A DNA stretch of 64,000 nucleotides. Origin: Rhodocytophaga rosea. GTDB taxonomy: Bacteria; Bacteroidota; Bacteroidia; Cytophagales; 172606-1. Numbering within the stretch: position 1 is the stretch's first letter; each line of letters starts with the position of its first letter. Shown in pieces: positions 35,768 through 44,921 of this stretch. Location of the stretch: assembly GCF_010119975.1 (NCBI RefSeq), contig NZ_CP048222.1, positions 2,191,501 through 2,255,500 on the forward strand. The letters are read 5' to 3'. The notes under the pieces are model-generated. The model did no database searches. It was not told the origin of the DNA and saw only the letters and a list, made by a program, of their open reading frames with translations. The translations under genes and the position numbers were made by a program.

Positions 35768-36784
35768 TCACCTCAGTACTTCTTTTAAATGATGTATTGC
35801 TGTGCCTGGCGGAATTTTTTCGTATAAGATCTGAAATACTGCTTCGGTAATAGGCATAGATACGCCTTGTTTTGCATTCATTTCGTGGATACTTTTTACA
35901 GCATAATACCCTTCAGCAATCATATTCATTTCCACTTGTGCCGATTTTACGCTATATCCCCGACCGATCATATTTCCGAAGGTACGGTTGCGGCTAAACT
36001 GAGAATAAGCGGTTACCAGTAAATCGCCCAGGTAAGCCGAACCACTCAAATCCCGGTGCTTAGGATAAATATGATCCAGGAAACGCTTAATTTCCTGCAT
36101 CGCATTGGATACCAGCACAGCCTGAAAATTATCTCCATAATTCAATCCATGTGTGATACCACAAGCAAGGGCAATGATATTTTTCATCACCGCACAATAT
36201 TCTACGCCATATACATCGTCAATAGCCGAAGCCTGTACAAACCGGCATGTCATTAGCCTGGCAAAAGCAGCAGCCTGTACTTCATCTTTTGAAGCAATGG
36301 TGAGATAGGATTGTTTTTCGAGCGCTACTTCTTCGGCATGGCAAGGGCCTGCAATTACACAGATATGATCAGGTGATACGCCATATTGCTGCTCTATCCA
36401 ATCGGTTACGAGCAGGTTTTGTTCAGGAATCATTCCTTTAATAGCAGATACGACAACCTTTTGCTCCAGATGCATGGCAGATACTGGCTGCAAGGCTTGC
36501 TGAATGAATGCCGCTGGAACGGCCAGAATGATATAGGTAGCCTTACTGATTGTTTTTACAATATCGTTATATACTTTTACTTTCCGCAGGTTTATCTGTA
36601 CATCACTCAGGTAATGCGAATTATGGCCATATGTTTGAATATAAGCAACATCATCGGCATTTCGTAGCCACCACCGGATTTTGACATCCGTTTCCGACAG
36701 GATTTTTACAATTGCCGTTGCCCAGCTTCCTCCTCCAATCACTGCTACTACCGGTAAGGATTCCGGGTTTATTTTTGTCTTCAA
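35768..36784 (-). CDS. gpsA: NAD(P)-dependent glycerol-3-phosphate dehydrogenase
   Basis: Makes sn-glycerol-3-phosphate from dihydroxyacetone phosphate for phospholipids; cytoplasmic. The Rossmann start is VIGGGSWATAIVKIL (about 15-29). Also seen are ILAVPAAFIQQAL, VVSAIKGM, VIAGPCHAEEVAL (about 140-152), the catalytic-lysine region VEYCAVMKNIIALACGI (about 190-206) and the sequence GSAYLGDLLVTAYSQFSRNRTFG (about 250-272). Length (338) is usual. It precedes aat on the same strand with a 56-bp gap. Confidence 0.93.
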   Translation of the reverse strand: MKTKINPESLPVVAVIGGGSWATAIVKILSETDVKIRWWLRNADDVAYIQTYGHNSHYLSDVQINLRKVKVYNDIVKTISKATYIILAVPAAFIQQALQPVSAMHLEQKVVVSAIKGMIPEQNLLVTDWIEQQYGVSPDHICVIAGPCHAEEVALEKQSYLTIASKDEVQAAAFARLMTCRFVQASAIDDVYGVEYCAVMKNIIALACGITHGLNYGDNFQAVLVSNAMQEIKRFLDHIYPKHRDLSGSAYLGDLLVTAYSQFSRNRTFGNMIGRGYSVKSAQVEMNMIAEGYYAVKSIHEMNAKQGVSMPITEAVFQILYEKIPPGTAIHHLKEVLR

Positions 36785-36835
36785 TTGAAAGTGATTTTAC
36801 ATGGTTATACTACAAATATAGCAGGACGCATATAA

Positions 36836-36865
36836 AACCCGCAAGATTTTGAAAACTTGCGGGTT
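36836..36865 (-). terminator. Intrinsic terminator
   Basis: AACCCGCAAG (36836-36845) pairs with CTTGCGGGTT (36856-36865). On the minus strand the stem is followed by TTTATATG. It closes the outer-membrane barrel gene before gpsA begins. Confidence 0.7.
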
Positions 36866-36920
36866 ATTGTGTAAAATAAGATTATCGTTTATACCCTCAT
36901 ATATCGGCACCAGCCATTAA

Positions 36921-37493
36921 CTACTCTTTGTTGCGGGAGAAATAGATCTGGAAGCCTATTCTTAAGTTCAACGCCCGGTTGGTATAAGAATTCTGGCGGT
37001 ATAGATCGTAGGAAAGAAGAGATTCCAGCCCAATGGTAGGTGTAAGAAAGTATGCCAGCCCAAGGCCCAGACCACCATAGCCGGAATTTTGTCTATCCTT
37101 TCTCGTAGTTCCGTTTGGTTCTTTGTATTTACTCTGGTAATGATTCCATCCTCCTCTTGCTTCCAGAAAGGGAATAGCTTTACCAGCACCTAGATAATAA
37201 CGGACAAATGGCCCAATACCAATGCTTCCACTTCTGAAAGAATTGACATCATAACTTGAATACCCCAAAGACACATTTGCTCCCAAAGCAAATTTATTAG
37301 CTACAAAAAATCCTACCTGCGGGTATATGGACACACCGAAAGATTTATTACTCATCTGAGAATTAAAGCTCATACTGGCATTGCCACCCAGCAGCAGCGT
37401 ACCTTTTTCAGTTTGTGCATAGGCTGTTGGAAGAAAGAATAAGAGACAAAACAGGGAGCAAATAAGGGGTAATAGCATTCTGGTTGTTTTCAT
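36921..37493 (-). CDS. Outer-membrane beta-barrel protein
   Basis: 190 residues from the ATG at 37493 (MKTTRMLLPLICSLFCLLFFLPTAYAQ, a signal peptide). The longer frame from 37523 would add ten residues before the signal. The mature part is a small barrel: GTLLLGGNASMSFNS, VGFFVANKFALGANVSLGYSSY and IGIGPFVRYYLGAGKAIPFLEARGG, ending LNLRIGFQIYFSRNKE. This is the outer_memb_beta-barrel type common in Bacteroidota; function unknown. A terminator follows at 36836-36865. Confidence 0.83.
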   Translation of the reverse strand: MKTTRMLLPLICSLFCLLFFLPTAYAQTEKGTLLLGGNASMSFNSQMSNKSFGVSIYPQVGFFVANKFALGANVSLGYSSYDVNSFRSGSIGIGPFVRYYLGAGKAIPFLEARGGWNHYQSKYKEPNGTTRKDRQNSGYGGLGLGLAYFLTPTIGLESLLSYDLYRQNSYTNRALNLRIGFQIYFSRNKE

Positions 37494-37643
37494 AGCTTTT
37501 AAAGGATAAGAGGAGAAAATCAAAAAGATATTTAATAACCCAGTGTATGCTAATCAGAGAGTGCAACAACTATTACGCCAGAGAAAATCTTGCTCGTAAT
37601 TATTTAAATTAATCTTTTTCAGTAAGCATATGCTTACTGAAAT

Positions 37644-38756
37644 CTACTCGCTCACTACCATTTTTCCCTCATTATATTTGTTTCTGCTGTCTTCTGCATC
37701 GGCATCGCCAAAGCCATGTGGATAGACAGTAAAGCTATTGGGGTCAGCACCAGTAAGGATAGTAGTTTTGTAAAATACATGCGTATGATCGCTGCCATAT
37801 CCATGGCCTAATACTTTGAAACTATTTACATCCGCTTGCTTTACTTGTTTGTGCTGCCAGTATACCGAAGCTTTATCCCTGGCATAATAAAAATCCTGCG
37901 TGAGGGAATCATTAGCTGCATATAATTCAAAAGAAGTAACATCGACACCTGCTATTTTCTGAGTTTCGAAATAAACAGCGTTCTGGTCTTTGGAATAGCC
38001 GTTTTTCAATACCTGAAAGCTGGCAATATGTACCTGAGGCATCTTTTCATTTTCATAAACTACCTGATTATCATCTTTTGAAAAGGGATAGTCTAATACC
38101 TGAAAGGCAGCAGGGTTGCAAGGCAGGATATAAATATCCTCTTTTACTTCTCCAGGATGCCCATAAAAATATACCTGGGCTTTGTCTTTGGCGTAATGGT
38201 AATCAATCACTTCAAACGTTTTTCCATCGCTGCCTGCAATCGGTTTACGGTTAAAATACGCCTGCATCTGATCTCTGGAAAAATACCTGTCGATGCCTTC
38301 AAAAGTGGCGATGTCTTTTACAGGAAATGCTGTTCCTTCAAAATAAGCAAAGCGGCCATCCTTTGCATAGCCACCTCCCAGGCTTGTAAATGAATCAGCA
38401 ATAGCTTTGTCAACAATAGTGATGGTTTTCCGTTTGGTTAAAAAGTAGTTCTGGCTTTCCCGGTATTCATCGCAATAATATACCCGGTTTTTGTCTTTGG
38501 CGTATTGCTCATCCAGGGCCTGAAAGGTTACTATATCGGCATCTGTAATTACTTGATCTTTGTAATAGATATAGGCCGAATCTTTGGCAAATACATCATT
38601 AAGCACTACAAAATTTTTATCCGTAATTTCCCGGCCGTTGAAGGTAATTTTGCCGTCCTTTTCTTTATAGCCTGAATTGCAGCGGAACACAGATACCAGA
38701 CCAGTGAGAATGAAGATTGATTTAAATATCCATTTTACTAGTTTAACTAACGGCAT
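37644..38756 (-). CDS. DKNYY-repeat protein
   Basis: 370 residues: an N-terminal hydrophobic segment (about 8-26) with a cysteine after it (FRCNSG) that could be a weak lipoprotein site, then nine copies of a repeat with the core [YF]-[AGS]-K-D-x-x-x-[AV]-[YF]-[YFW]. Examples are YAKDKNRVYYCDE, YAKDKAQVYFYG, FSKDDNQVVYENEKM, YSKDQNAVYFET and YARDKASVYWQHK, spaced about 30-40 residues. These are DKNYY repeats, whose function is not known. The protein is probably exported. A palindrome ends the gene upstream (38792-38817). Confidence 0.8.
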   Translation of the reverse strand: MPLVKLVKWIFKSIFILTGLVSVFRCNSGYKEKDGKITFNGREITDKNFVVLNDVFAKDSAYIYYKDQVITDADIVTFQALDEQYAKDKNRVYYCDEYRESQNYFLTKRKTITIVDKAIADSFTSLGGGYAKDGRFAYFEGTAFPVKDIATFEGIDRYFSRDQMQAYFNRKPIAGSDGKTFEVIDYHYAKDKAQVYFYGHPGEVKEDIYILPCNPAAFQVLDYPFSKDDNQVVYENEKMPQVHIASFQVLKNGYSKDQNAVYFETQKIAGVDVTSFELYAANDSLTQDFYYARDKASVYWQHKQVKQADVNSFKVLGHGYGSDHTHVFYKTTILTGADPNSFTVYPHGFGDADAEDSRNKYNEGKMVVSE

Positions 38757-38791
38757 AGATTTGAGAGCAAGAAATCAATATAGAAAAAATT

Positions 38792-38817
38792 ATGGCCTAT
38801 TGAATTCAATAGGCCAT
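38792..38817 (-). terminator. 26-bp perfect palindrome, likely terminator
   Basis: ATGGCCTATTGAA/TTCAATAGGCCAT is perfectly self-complementary over 38792-38817. On the minus strand it is followed by AATTTTTTC. It would stop the SMP-30-like gene. It could also be a dyad binding site. Confidence 0.6.
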
Positions 38818-38843
38818 TGGTAAAAAGCAATTTATGATTCGCT

Positions 38844-39746
38844 TTAGTAAGTCAGTTTATATGCTACTACTTTGTTCTTCAGGAAAGTAGGCACCAGCAC
38901 CAGGTTCTGGTCTTTGATATAATCAATATCAGCTGTATTGGAAGATTCTCCTTTGGTATCCAGCAACAAGTGTTCTTTGCCATCTTTTACTAGGTATATC
39001 TCACCTTGCCAGCGGCTGGCGATATAAGTATTGTCATCAATCACTACCAGGCCATCGCCTCCGGTTACTACTTCATTTACAAAGCTGCTTTTTTTATCCT
39101 GCATGTTATACTGTCCTAATCCTTTGCCATTCAGAAATAACATACCTCCTTTGTCATTAAAAGCAAGCCCGTTGATATTTTCGAGTCCTTCAGCAACAGT
39201 GCCTATCTGGGCATTTTCCAGCACATGTACTTTGCCGGTTTGCATATCCGTAAAATACACTTTGGTTCCGTCGGTGGCAGCATCATTGAGGAATTTAGCA
39301 CCCTTTACCGGATAACGCTTCACAATTTTACCATCGGCTATGTTGATTTCTACCAGTTGGTCAACATCAGTTACATACAACTTATCGTTCAGGATGGCCA
39401 TTCCTTTAGGTGCATTCAATCCGCTCACCCATTTTACCTTTTCAATGGTCCCATCGGGTTTGAGTTTAGAAATGGAGCCTTTCCCATCTTTTTCATTAGG
39501 ACCACCTTCAATATTGCTCGTGTAAATTACACCAGACTTTGCATCATATAAGGTAGATTCCACAGTGGTGAGAACCGTATCAGTTTCCCATACTTTTTGT
39601 AATGAAGGCACAGTACTTTCGGGTTCAGCCGTAGTAGCAGTAGTGGTTGCTGTGGTATCAGCGGCCGTAGTGCTATCTGTTTTTTTTTCATCAGAGCAGG
39701 CACTTACAGCCATAGCAAACAAAGCTAGTATTAGAATCTTTTTCAT
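38844..39746 (-). CDS. SMP-30/gluconolactonase-like beta-propeller lipoprotein
   Basis: 300 residues. The start MKKILILALFAMAVSAC is a lipoprotein signal with lipobox VSAC, followed by a low-complexity Thr/Ala linker (about 24-43). The rest has propeller strands of the SMP-30 or NHL type: DAKSGVIYTSNIEGG, GSISKLKPDGTIEKVKW, APKGMAILNDKLYVTDVDQLVEIN, DGTKVYFTDMQTGKVHV, NGLAFNDKGGMLFLN. It is probably in the periplasm or on the outer membrane. Ligand or enzymatic activity is not predictable. It stands alone. Confidence 0.8.
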   Translation of the reverse strand: MKKILILALFAMAVSACSDEKKTDSTTAADTTATTTATTAEPESTVPSLQKVWETDTVLTTVESTLYDAKSGVIYTSNIEGGPNEKDGKGSISKLKPDGTIEKVKWVSGLNAPKGMAILNDKLYVTDVDQLVEINIADGKIVKRYPVKGAKFLNDAATDGTKVYFTDMQTGKVHVLENAQIGTVAEGLENINGLAFNDKGGMLFLNGKGLGQYNMQDKKSSFVNEVVTGGDGLVVIDDNTYIASRWQGEIYLVKDGKEHLLLDTKGESSNTADIDYIKDQNLVLVPTFLKNKVVAYKLTY

Positions 39747-40023
39747 AGGTTAAGAGGAGTTTGTCTTATAAAAACAGATAAAATTTTGGCACAAATTATA
39801 AAATAATTAACAGGAAGCAATACTGTGTATACTGATCTTATAACTAGATACTTCATATCGTACCAAATCTGCTGCTTTGTGGAAAGAACCTGTTAAGCAT
39901 AGCTCCAGGAATAAATACAAACAAGTACCGATAGCCATATCCCATGACAGGTATATAATTGGGCTGTTAAGGACTGTATGCACTATCTAAATTGCGTATC
40001 TTGCCAGCCGGGATACAAATTGA

Positions 40024-41316
40024 ATGGCTATAGTTTCTTACTTAATTCATGTTCCTATATTGCTGTTGCTTGCTTTCTGGCTGTACCGGAAATCAGCTGG
40101 TATGCCGCTGATCAATATATTCTGGCCAGGGTTTTTATTCAAAATGGCCGCCGGAATTGCCTTAGGATGGGTATATACCTCTTACTATAACTACCAGGCA
40201 GATACTATTCTGTATTTTGAAGATGCCAGTAAGCTAGCAGAATTAGCCTGGACAAAACCCTTGGCTTACTTCCATATTCTTTTTTTTAATCAGCCTGCGC
40301 CGGAAATCACCTTTGGATTATGGGAACAGCCGAGGGCTTTTTTTATGGCCAAACTGGTGAGTTTTTTTAATGTGTTTACCGGCAATACTTACTGGATTAC
40401 CGGCTTGTATCTGTCATTATTGAGCTTTTATGCTTTCTGGCGGCTGGCTAATACATTAGTGATAATTTTTCCTACATCCCGCATCGCAGCAGCTATTGCG
40501 TTTCTGCTCTTTCCTTCTGTGGTTTTCTGGAGCAGCGGCCTGATCAAAGAAACGTTAGCTATGGCTTGTATTACCTGCAGCCTGCACTTGCTACTTTCTT
40601 ATAATTTTGGCGTACAACTTCCTGTTTCTTCTCTAAGAAAAATTGGACACATCTTATTTCTTCTCCTATCGGTTTACCTGGTCTGGAAACTCAAATACTA
40701 CTATCTGGCAGTGCTTCTACCAGTGTATCTGGCTTATTTTGCAGCGTTGTATCTGCATAAAAAGTGGCTTGCTCTTACAAAACCAGTTATCATCATAGCT
40801 CTATATCTGCTTCTGTTTACAGGCATTCTGATGCTTGCTACCATGCTGCATCCAAGTTTACAAATGAACGTTCTGATAGGTACTATCCTGGAAAATCATG
40901 AGGTAACTCTGGCGGCTTCTGCCCCTGAAGATGTGATCCAATTCAGGCAGTTACAACCTACTTTCATTAGTTTATCGAAAAATGCACCTCTGGCTGTAGT
41001 TTCCGGTTTATTCCGGCCGTTTATATGGGAAGCCGGTACATTTTTTCAGTACTTGACCGGCACGGAAAATCTATTCATTTTGCTTACAAGCCTGGCAGTT
41101 CTGTTCCGTTTGAGAAAACTGCCACTAGCTACACATCCCCAGGTATATTTATTATTAACAGCTACCCTTATCTATATACTCCTACTGGCAACTTTACTGG
41201 CATTTTCAGCGCCTAATTTCGGTGCATTAGCCAGATATAAGATAGGTTTTCTTCCCTTTCTACTCTACCTGATTATATGGGCTGTTTCTTTCAAAAAGGC
41301 AAATAGTCAACAATAG
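40024..41316 (+). CDS. Polytopic membrane protein, possible glycosyltransferase of GT-C type
   Basis: 430 residues with about ten hydrophobic helices and few loops. Large loops fall at about 60-120 and 275-315. The loop after the first two helices (YYNYQADTILYFEDASKLAELAW) and the motif LFPSVVFWSSGLIKETLAMACIT (about 158-180) recall proteins often annotated as mannosyltransferase or dolichyl-phosphate-type glycosyltransferases. I cannot identify catalytic residues, so this is a weak call. It is followed by the convergent SDR gene 28 bp away, with no terminator. Confidence 0.55.
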   Translation: MAIVSYLIHVPILLLLAFWLYRKSAGMPLINIFWPGFLFKMAAGIALGWVYTSYYNYQADTILYFEDASKLAELAWTKPLAYFHILFFNQPAPEITFGLWEQPRAFFMAKLVSFFNVFTGNTYWITGLYLSLLSFYAFWRLANTLVIIFPTSRIAAAIAFLLFPSVVFWSSGLIKETLAMACITCSLHLLLSYNFGVQLPVSSLRKIGHILFLLLSVYLVWKLKYYYLAVLLPVYLAYFAALYLHKKWLALTKPVIIIALYLLLFTGILMLATMLHPSLQMNVLIGTILENHEVTLAASAPEDVIQFRQLQPTFISLSKNAPLAVVSGLFRPFIWEAGTFFQYLTGTENLFILLTSLAVLFRLRKLPLATHPQVYLLLTATLIYILLLATLLAFSAPNFGALARYKIGFLPFLLYLIIWAVSFKKANSQQ

Positions 41317-41343
41317 TGTGATACATAACGATTACTTACTATT

Positions 41344-42141
41344 TTACTTCTTCAGCAACTCATTTCCAGGCTTTTGTCCGGCCAACTGGCCGCCGTCGAG
41401 AATGAGAATCTGTCCGGTCATAAAACTACTTTCTTCACTGGCAAGAAACAGAAATGCAGGTGCTACCTCTTCTACACTGCCTGCTCTATTGAGCGGAATG
41501 TATTTATCTACAAATTGCTGGGTGAATTCAGGCGGATCTATCTCCATTGACATGGGCGTTTGTATGTACCCCGGACAAACTGCATTGACCCGGATGCCGA
41601 TATGGGCAAATTCCAGGGCCATGGTTTTGGTGAGCATAATTACACCTCCCTTAGACGCATTATAATGGGCATAGCCATACTCGCCATCCAGGCCGTTTTT
41701 ACTACCCATATTTACTACCACTCCTTTTTTGCGGCTGTACATATAGCGGCAAACGGCCTGCGCTACATAAAACATACCAGTCAGGTTTACATCCAGGATC
41801 TCTTTCCATTCCTTTTCGGTAATTTCCAGAAAAGGAGTTTCTCTGCCAATACCTGCATTATTTATCAGTACATCAATTGGAGCGGTAGCCTCTACTCTTT
41901 CCACCGCTTCCAGCACCTGCTGCCTGTTGGATACATCCACCTGATACGTATACACTTTGATGCCAGTAGCAGCTATTTTTTCAGCAGCAGCTGCAAGATT
42001 TTGCCGGTGGGTATCGAAAAGAGAAATGATGGCTTTTTCTCTGGCAAACTGGCTGGCGATTTCAAGACCAATTCCCCTGGCACCTCCGGTAATAAGTACA
42101 TGTTTGCCGGCAAAGCGTACTCGATGGCTTTCTTCAGACAT
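41344..42141 (-). CDS. SDR family NAD(P)-dependent oxidoreductase
   Basis: A 265-residue classical short-chain dehydrogenase. The nucleotide motif is TGGARGIGLEI (19-29), the NNAG motif is INNAGIGRE (about 92-100), and the catalytic triad is Ser in NMGSKNG (about 147), Tyr and Lys in YNASKGG (about 160-164). PGYIQTPM follows. An adenine-ribose acid at the end of strand 2 (LFDTHRQ) suggests NAD(H). Substrate unknown. It is adjacent to the DUF2905 gene on the same strand. Confidence 0.88.
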   Translation of the reverse strand: MSEESHRVRFAGKHVLITGGARGIGLEIASQFAREKAIISLFDTHRQNLAAAAEKIAATGIKVYTYQVDVSNRQQVLEAVERVEATAPIDVLINNAGIGRETPFLEITEKEWKEILDVNLTGMFYVAQAVCRYMYSRKKGVVVNMGSKNGLDGEYGYAHYNASKGGVIMLTKTMALEFAHIGIRVNAVCPGYIQTPMSMEIDPPEFTQQFVDKYIPLNRAGSVEEVAPAFLFLASEESSFMTGQILILDGGQLAGQKPGNELLKK

Positions 42142-42239
42142 AGGTTATATTTTGCCTGCAAGTATACTATATAAGTGCTATCATTGTATAGCTACAGCCG
42201 GGAAATTAATCTGTAAATTATTGGCCGATTCCTTTGGTA

Positions 42240-42458
42240 TCAGCTGAATTTTCGCACCAGATACAATATCAGGGAAACAAGTATACTGAGCAGAATGCTG
42301 GTAGCAAGCGGAAAATAGAAGGTAAAGTTTTCGCGCTTTACCAGAATGTCACCGGGTAATTTGCCTATGAATGGGATTCTGGAAGAAAAAAGAAAAAATA
42401 AGCCTGCCAGAATCAGTACAACGCCTGCAATAATCAATATCTTTCCAAGGCCCTGCAT
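42240..42458 (-). CDS. DUF2905 small membrane protein
   Basis: 72 residues, two membrane helices (about 6-26 and 48-68) joined by RIPFIGKLPGDILVKRENFTFYFP. The GKLPGDI(L)VKRENF motif is the DUF2905 signature. The function is unknown. It lies about 100 bp upstream of the SDR gene on the same strand and diverges from the methyltransferase gene. Confidence 0.82.
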   Translation of the reverse strand: MQGLGKILIIAGVVLILAGLFFLFSSRIPFIGKLPGDILVKRENFTFYFPLATSILLSILVSLILYLVRKFS

Positions 42459-42573
42459 AGTTAATTGAGTAATGAGTATAAGAAATTAATTTTCTATTCA
42501 ATTCTTGTTAGGTAACGTTTCCGTTTTAATTAAGTTTAAAGCTGAAAACAAACGTGTAAAGCCTGCCATTCCC

Positions 42574-43296
42574 ATGCCTGAAAAAAAAGGAGTGCTATAC
42601 CTGATTCCTACAGTCCTGGCGCCAGCTACTGCAGGCCAGGTATTATCTCCTCAGATCAAAGACGTTATTTCGCATATCAACCATTTTTTTGTAGAAAATG
42701 TGCGTACGGCCCGCCGGTTTATCAGTGAACTTCAGACCGGAAAATCCATAGAAAGCCTGCAATTTTATACCTTAGATAAAGATACACCTTCTGCAGAAGT
42801 GGCGCAATACATAAACGTTCTGCTCAATGGGGAAGATGCCGGTGTAATATCTGAGGCTGGTTGTCCTGGCATTGCAGATCCTGGAGCAATGGCCGTTCAA
42901 CTGGCGCATAAAAAGGAAATCCAGGTAGTTCCACTGGTAGGGCCTTCTTCTATTTTGCTTGCTTTAATGGCTTCCGGATTTAGCGGACAATCATTCATTT
43001 TTCATGGATACCTGCCTATCGACAAAACCGAACGGGCAAAATCCATCCGCCAACTCGAAAAAGACAGCCTGCAGAAAAACCAGACCCAGATATGTATGGA
43101 AACCCCTTTCCGCAACAACCAGTTGCTGGATGATTTTTTGCAGACATGCCAGCCGGATACATTACTTTGTATTGCTACCCAGATTACGGCACCAGATGAA
43201 CTGATCCGAACTTATAAAATTAAGGACTGGGCAAAGCATAAACCCGATCTGCACAAGAAGCCAACCATATTTTTGCTGTATAAATCCACGTTTTGA
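42574..43296 (+). CDS. SAM-dependent methyltransferase, RsmI-like (tetrapyrrole methylase fold)
   Basis: 240 residues from ATG at 42574 (MPEKKGVLYLIPTVLAP). An earlier TTG at 42505 would add 23 unconserved residues. It shows the tetrapyrrole-methylase layout: YLIPTVLA at the start, VENVRTARRFI, GEDAGVISEAGCPGIADPGAMAVQLAH (about 85-111) which holds the glycine-rich SAM loop, VPLVGPSSILLALMASGFSGQSFIFHGYLP (about 120-149) and CMETPFRNNQLLDDFLQ. RsmI methylates the 2'-O of C1402 in 16S rRNA. This is a shorter Bacteroidota paralogue, so the exact substrate is uncertain. Confidence 0.83.
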   Translation: MPEKKGVLYLIPTVLAPATAGQVLSPQIKDVISHINHFFVENVRTARRFISELQTGKSIESLQFYTLDKDTPSAEVAQYINVLLNGEDAGVISEAGCPGIADPGAMAVQLAHKKEIQVVPLVGPSSILLALMASGFSGQSFIFHGYLPIDKTERAKSIRQLEKDSLQKNQTQICMETPFRNNQLLDDFLQTCQPDTLLCIATQITAPDELIRTYKIKDWAKHKPDLHKKPTIFLLYKSTF

Positions 43297-43338
43297 GCTA
43301 TTTCCGATTCCTGCTTTCTAACCTATATCTTCCAATAT

Positions 43339-43977
43339 ATGATCCAGATTCAAACTTTCACTTTTAATCCACTTCAGGAAAATACTTATATATTGTATGA
43401 TGAGACCAGAGCTTGTGTCATTATTGACCCCGGCTGTTATGAGAAGCAAGAAAAGCAAGCCCTGGAAGAATTCATTCAAACCAATAAACTTACCGTATCA
43501 AAGTTACTCAATACCCATGGACATATAGATCATGTGCTGGGCAATGCCTTTGTAAAACAAAAGTTTGGTGTGGAACTATATATTCACCCACTCGATGAAG
43601 CTACCTTACGGGCGGTAGAAACGTATGCTCCTAACTGGGGATTTATGCAATATGAACCGGCACAACCCGATCATTATCTGAATGAGGGCGACACTGTAAC
43701 TTTTGGAAATACCACCCTGGAAGTATTATTTGTACCAGGTCATGCACCCGGACATATTGCTTTTTATAATTCCGCTCAACAACTATGTATTAGTGGCGAT
43801 GTACTGTTTAGGGGCAGTATTGGCCGTACTGACTTGCCTGGCGGTAATTTTAATACGCTCATTGAAAGTATTCAAACCAAGCTTTTTCCGTTGGGAGATG
43901 AAGTTGTGGTATATCCAGGTCATGGGGGCACTACTACTATCGGCTATGAGAAAAAATATAATTCCTTCCTAACCTAA
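43339..43977 (+). CDS. MBL-fold metallo-hydrolase (glyoxalase II-like)
   Basis: 212 residues. Metal-binding sites are THGHIDHVLG with His60, His62, Asp64 and His65, then VLFVPGHAPGHIAFY (His about 134), GDVLFRGSIGRTDLPGG (Asp about 154) and VVYPGHGGTT (His about 194). The layout matches the hydroxyacylglutathione-hydrolase branch with YPGHGGTTTIGYEK. It may hydrolyse a thioester such as lactoyl-thiol, but the length is shorter than GloB. It follows the methyltransferase by about 40 bp. Confidence 0.87.
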   Translation: MIQIQTFTFNPLQENTYILYDETRACVIIDPGCYEKQEKQALEEFIQTNKLTVSKLLNTHGHIDHVLGNAFVKQKFGVELYIHPLDEATLRAVETYAPNWGFMQYEPAQPDHYLNEGDTVTFGNTTLEVLFVPGHAPGHIAFYNSAQQLCISGDVLFRGSIGRTDLPGGNFNTLIESIQTKLFPLGDEVVVYPGHGGTTTIGYEKKYNSFLT

Positions 43978-44120
43978 AGTAAAATCCCTTACTCTTTGGA
44001 TATGGCTAAATACACTGTATTAAGATTAATAAATTGAGAGTAGTATAGCAGATTGAGCGTTAACCAGCTTTGCTTATCTGCGCAATTTTCAGAATTTTGC
44101 TTCCCATCCTTTTCTAATCT

Positions 44121-44840
44121 ATGTTTCATATATATTCTACCTCAGAACAAGCAAGCCAGGCACTGGCTTCTTATTTTGCCGAAGCCGCAAAAGAGGCTGT
44201 ACAAACACAGGGGCGCTTTACGGTTGCCCTTACTGGTGGCTCTTCTCCTAAACAACTATATCAAATTCTGGCAAATTCCCCTTACCGGGATAGTATTCCA
44301 TGGAATAAAACTTTTGTATTTTGGGGTGATGAACGCAGTGTGCCTTTCAATGATTCACGCAATAATGCCAAAATGACTTTTGAAGCGCTATTAAATCATG
44401 TTCCGGTTCCTAAAGACCAGATATATCCCATGTCTGGTGAAATTCCTGCAGATGAATCGGCACGCCAATACGAAGGAATATTACAAAAGCACTTTGCTGG
44501 ACAACCGCCACAATTTGATTTGATACTGCTTGGCTTAGGAGAGAACGGCCATACAGCTTCACTATTTCCCTATACGCCTGTACTGGAGGAAAAAGAGCGA
44601 TGGGTAAAGGAAGTATATCTTACTGATCAGCAGATGTATAGGATTACACTAACTGCTCCCTTTATTAATCAGGCAAAAAAAATTGCATTTATCCTGTTTG
44701 GGAGCAGTAAAGCGCAGGTATTATATGATGTAGTAAAAGGAAAATACCAGCCAGACTTTTTACCTGCACAACTAATTAAGCCATCCTCTGGCAAACTGCA
44801 CTGGTTTATAGATGAAGCGGCTGCACACCTGGTAAAGTAA
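44121..44840 (+). CDS. pgl: 6-phosphogluconolactonase
   Basis: The second step of the oxidative pentose phosphate pathway: hydrolysis of 6-phosphogluconolactone. The conserved blocks are FTVALTGGSSPKQLYQILA (about 35-53), FVFWGDERSVPFNDSRNNAKMTFEALL (about 70-96) and FDLILLGLGENGHTASLFPYTP (about 135-156), with the last carrying the substrate-binding GENGHTASLFP motif. Length (239) is usual. zwf and gnd, which often neighbour pgl, are not here. A terminator follows at 44859. Confidence 0.93.
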   Translation: MFHIYSTSEQASQALASYFAEAAKEAVQTQGRFTVALTGGSSPKQLYQILANSPYRDSIPWNKTFVFWGDERSVPFNDSRNNAKMTFEALLNHVPVPKDQIYPMSGEIPADESARQYEGILQKHFAGQPPQFDLILLGLGENGHTASLFPYTPVLEEKERWVKEVYLTDQQMYRITLTAPFINQAKKIAFILFGSSKAQVLYDVVKGKYQPDFLPAQLIKPSSGKLHWFIDEAAAHLVK

Positions 44841-44858
44841 ATTACCCCTCTTCTTCAG

Positions 44859-44898
44859 AAAACAAAAGCGATGAATTGGTATCCATCGCTTTTGTTTT
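44859..44898. terminator. Bidirectional intrinsic terminator
   Basis: A 15-bp stem AAAACAAAAGCGATG (44859-44873) with CATCGCTTTTGTTTT (44884-44898) and T-run. It lies between convergent pgl (+) and the SNF2 helicase gene (-). Confidence 0.87.
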
Positions 44899-44921
44899 TT
44901 ACAGCAACATACTTATAAATT

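Noticed and set aside
42505-42573. N-terminal extension of the RsmI-like methyltransferase from TTG
   Set aside because: The extra 23 residues show no family pattern, and an ATG at 42574 gives the expected start.
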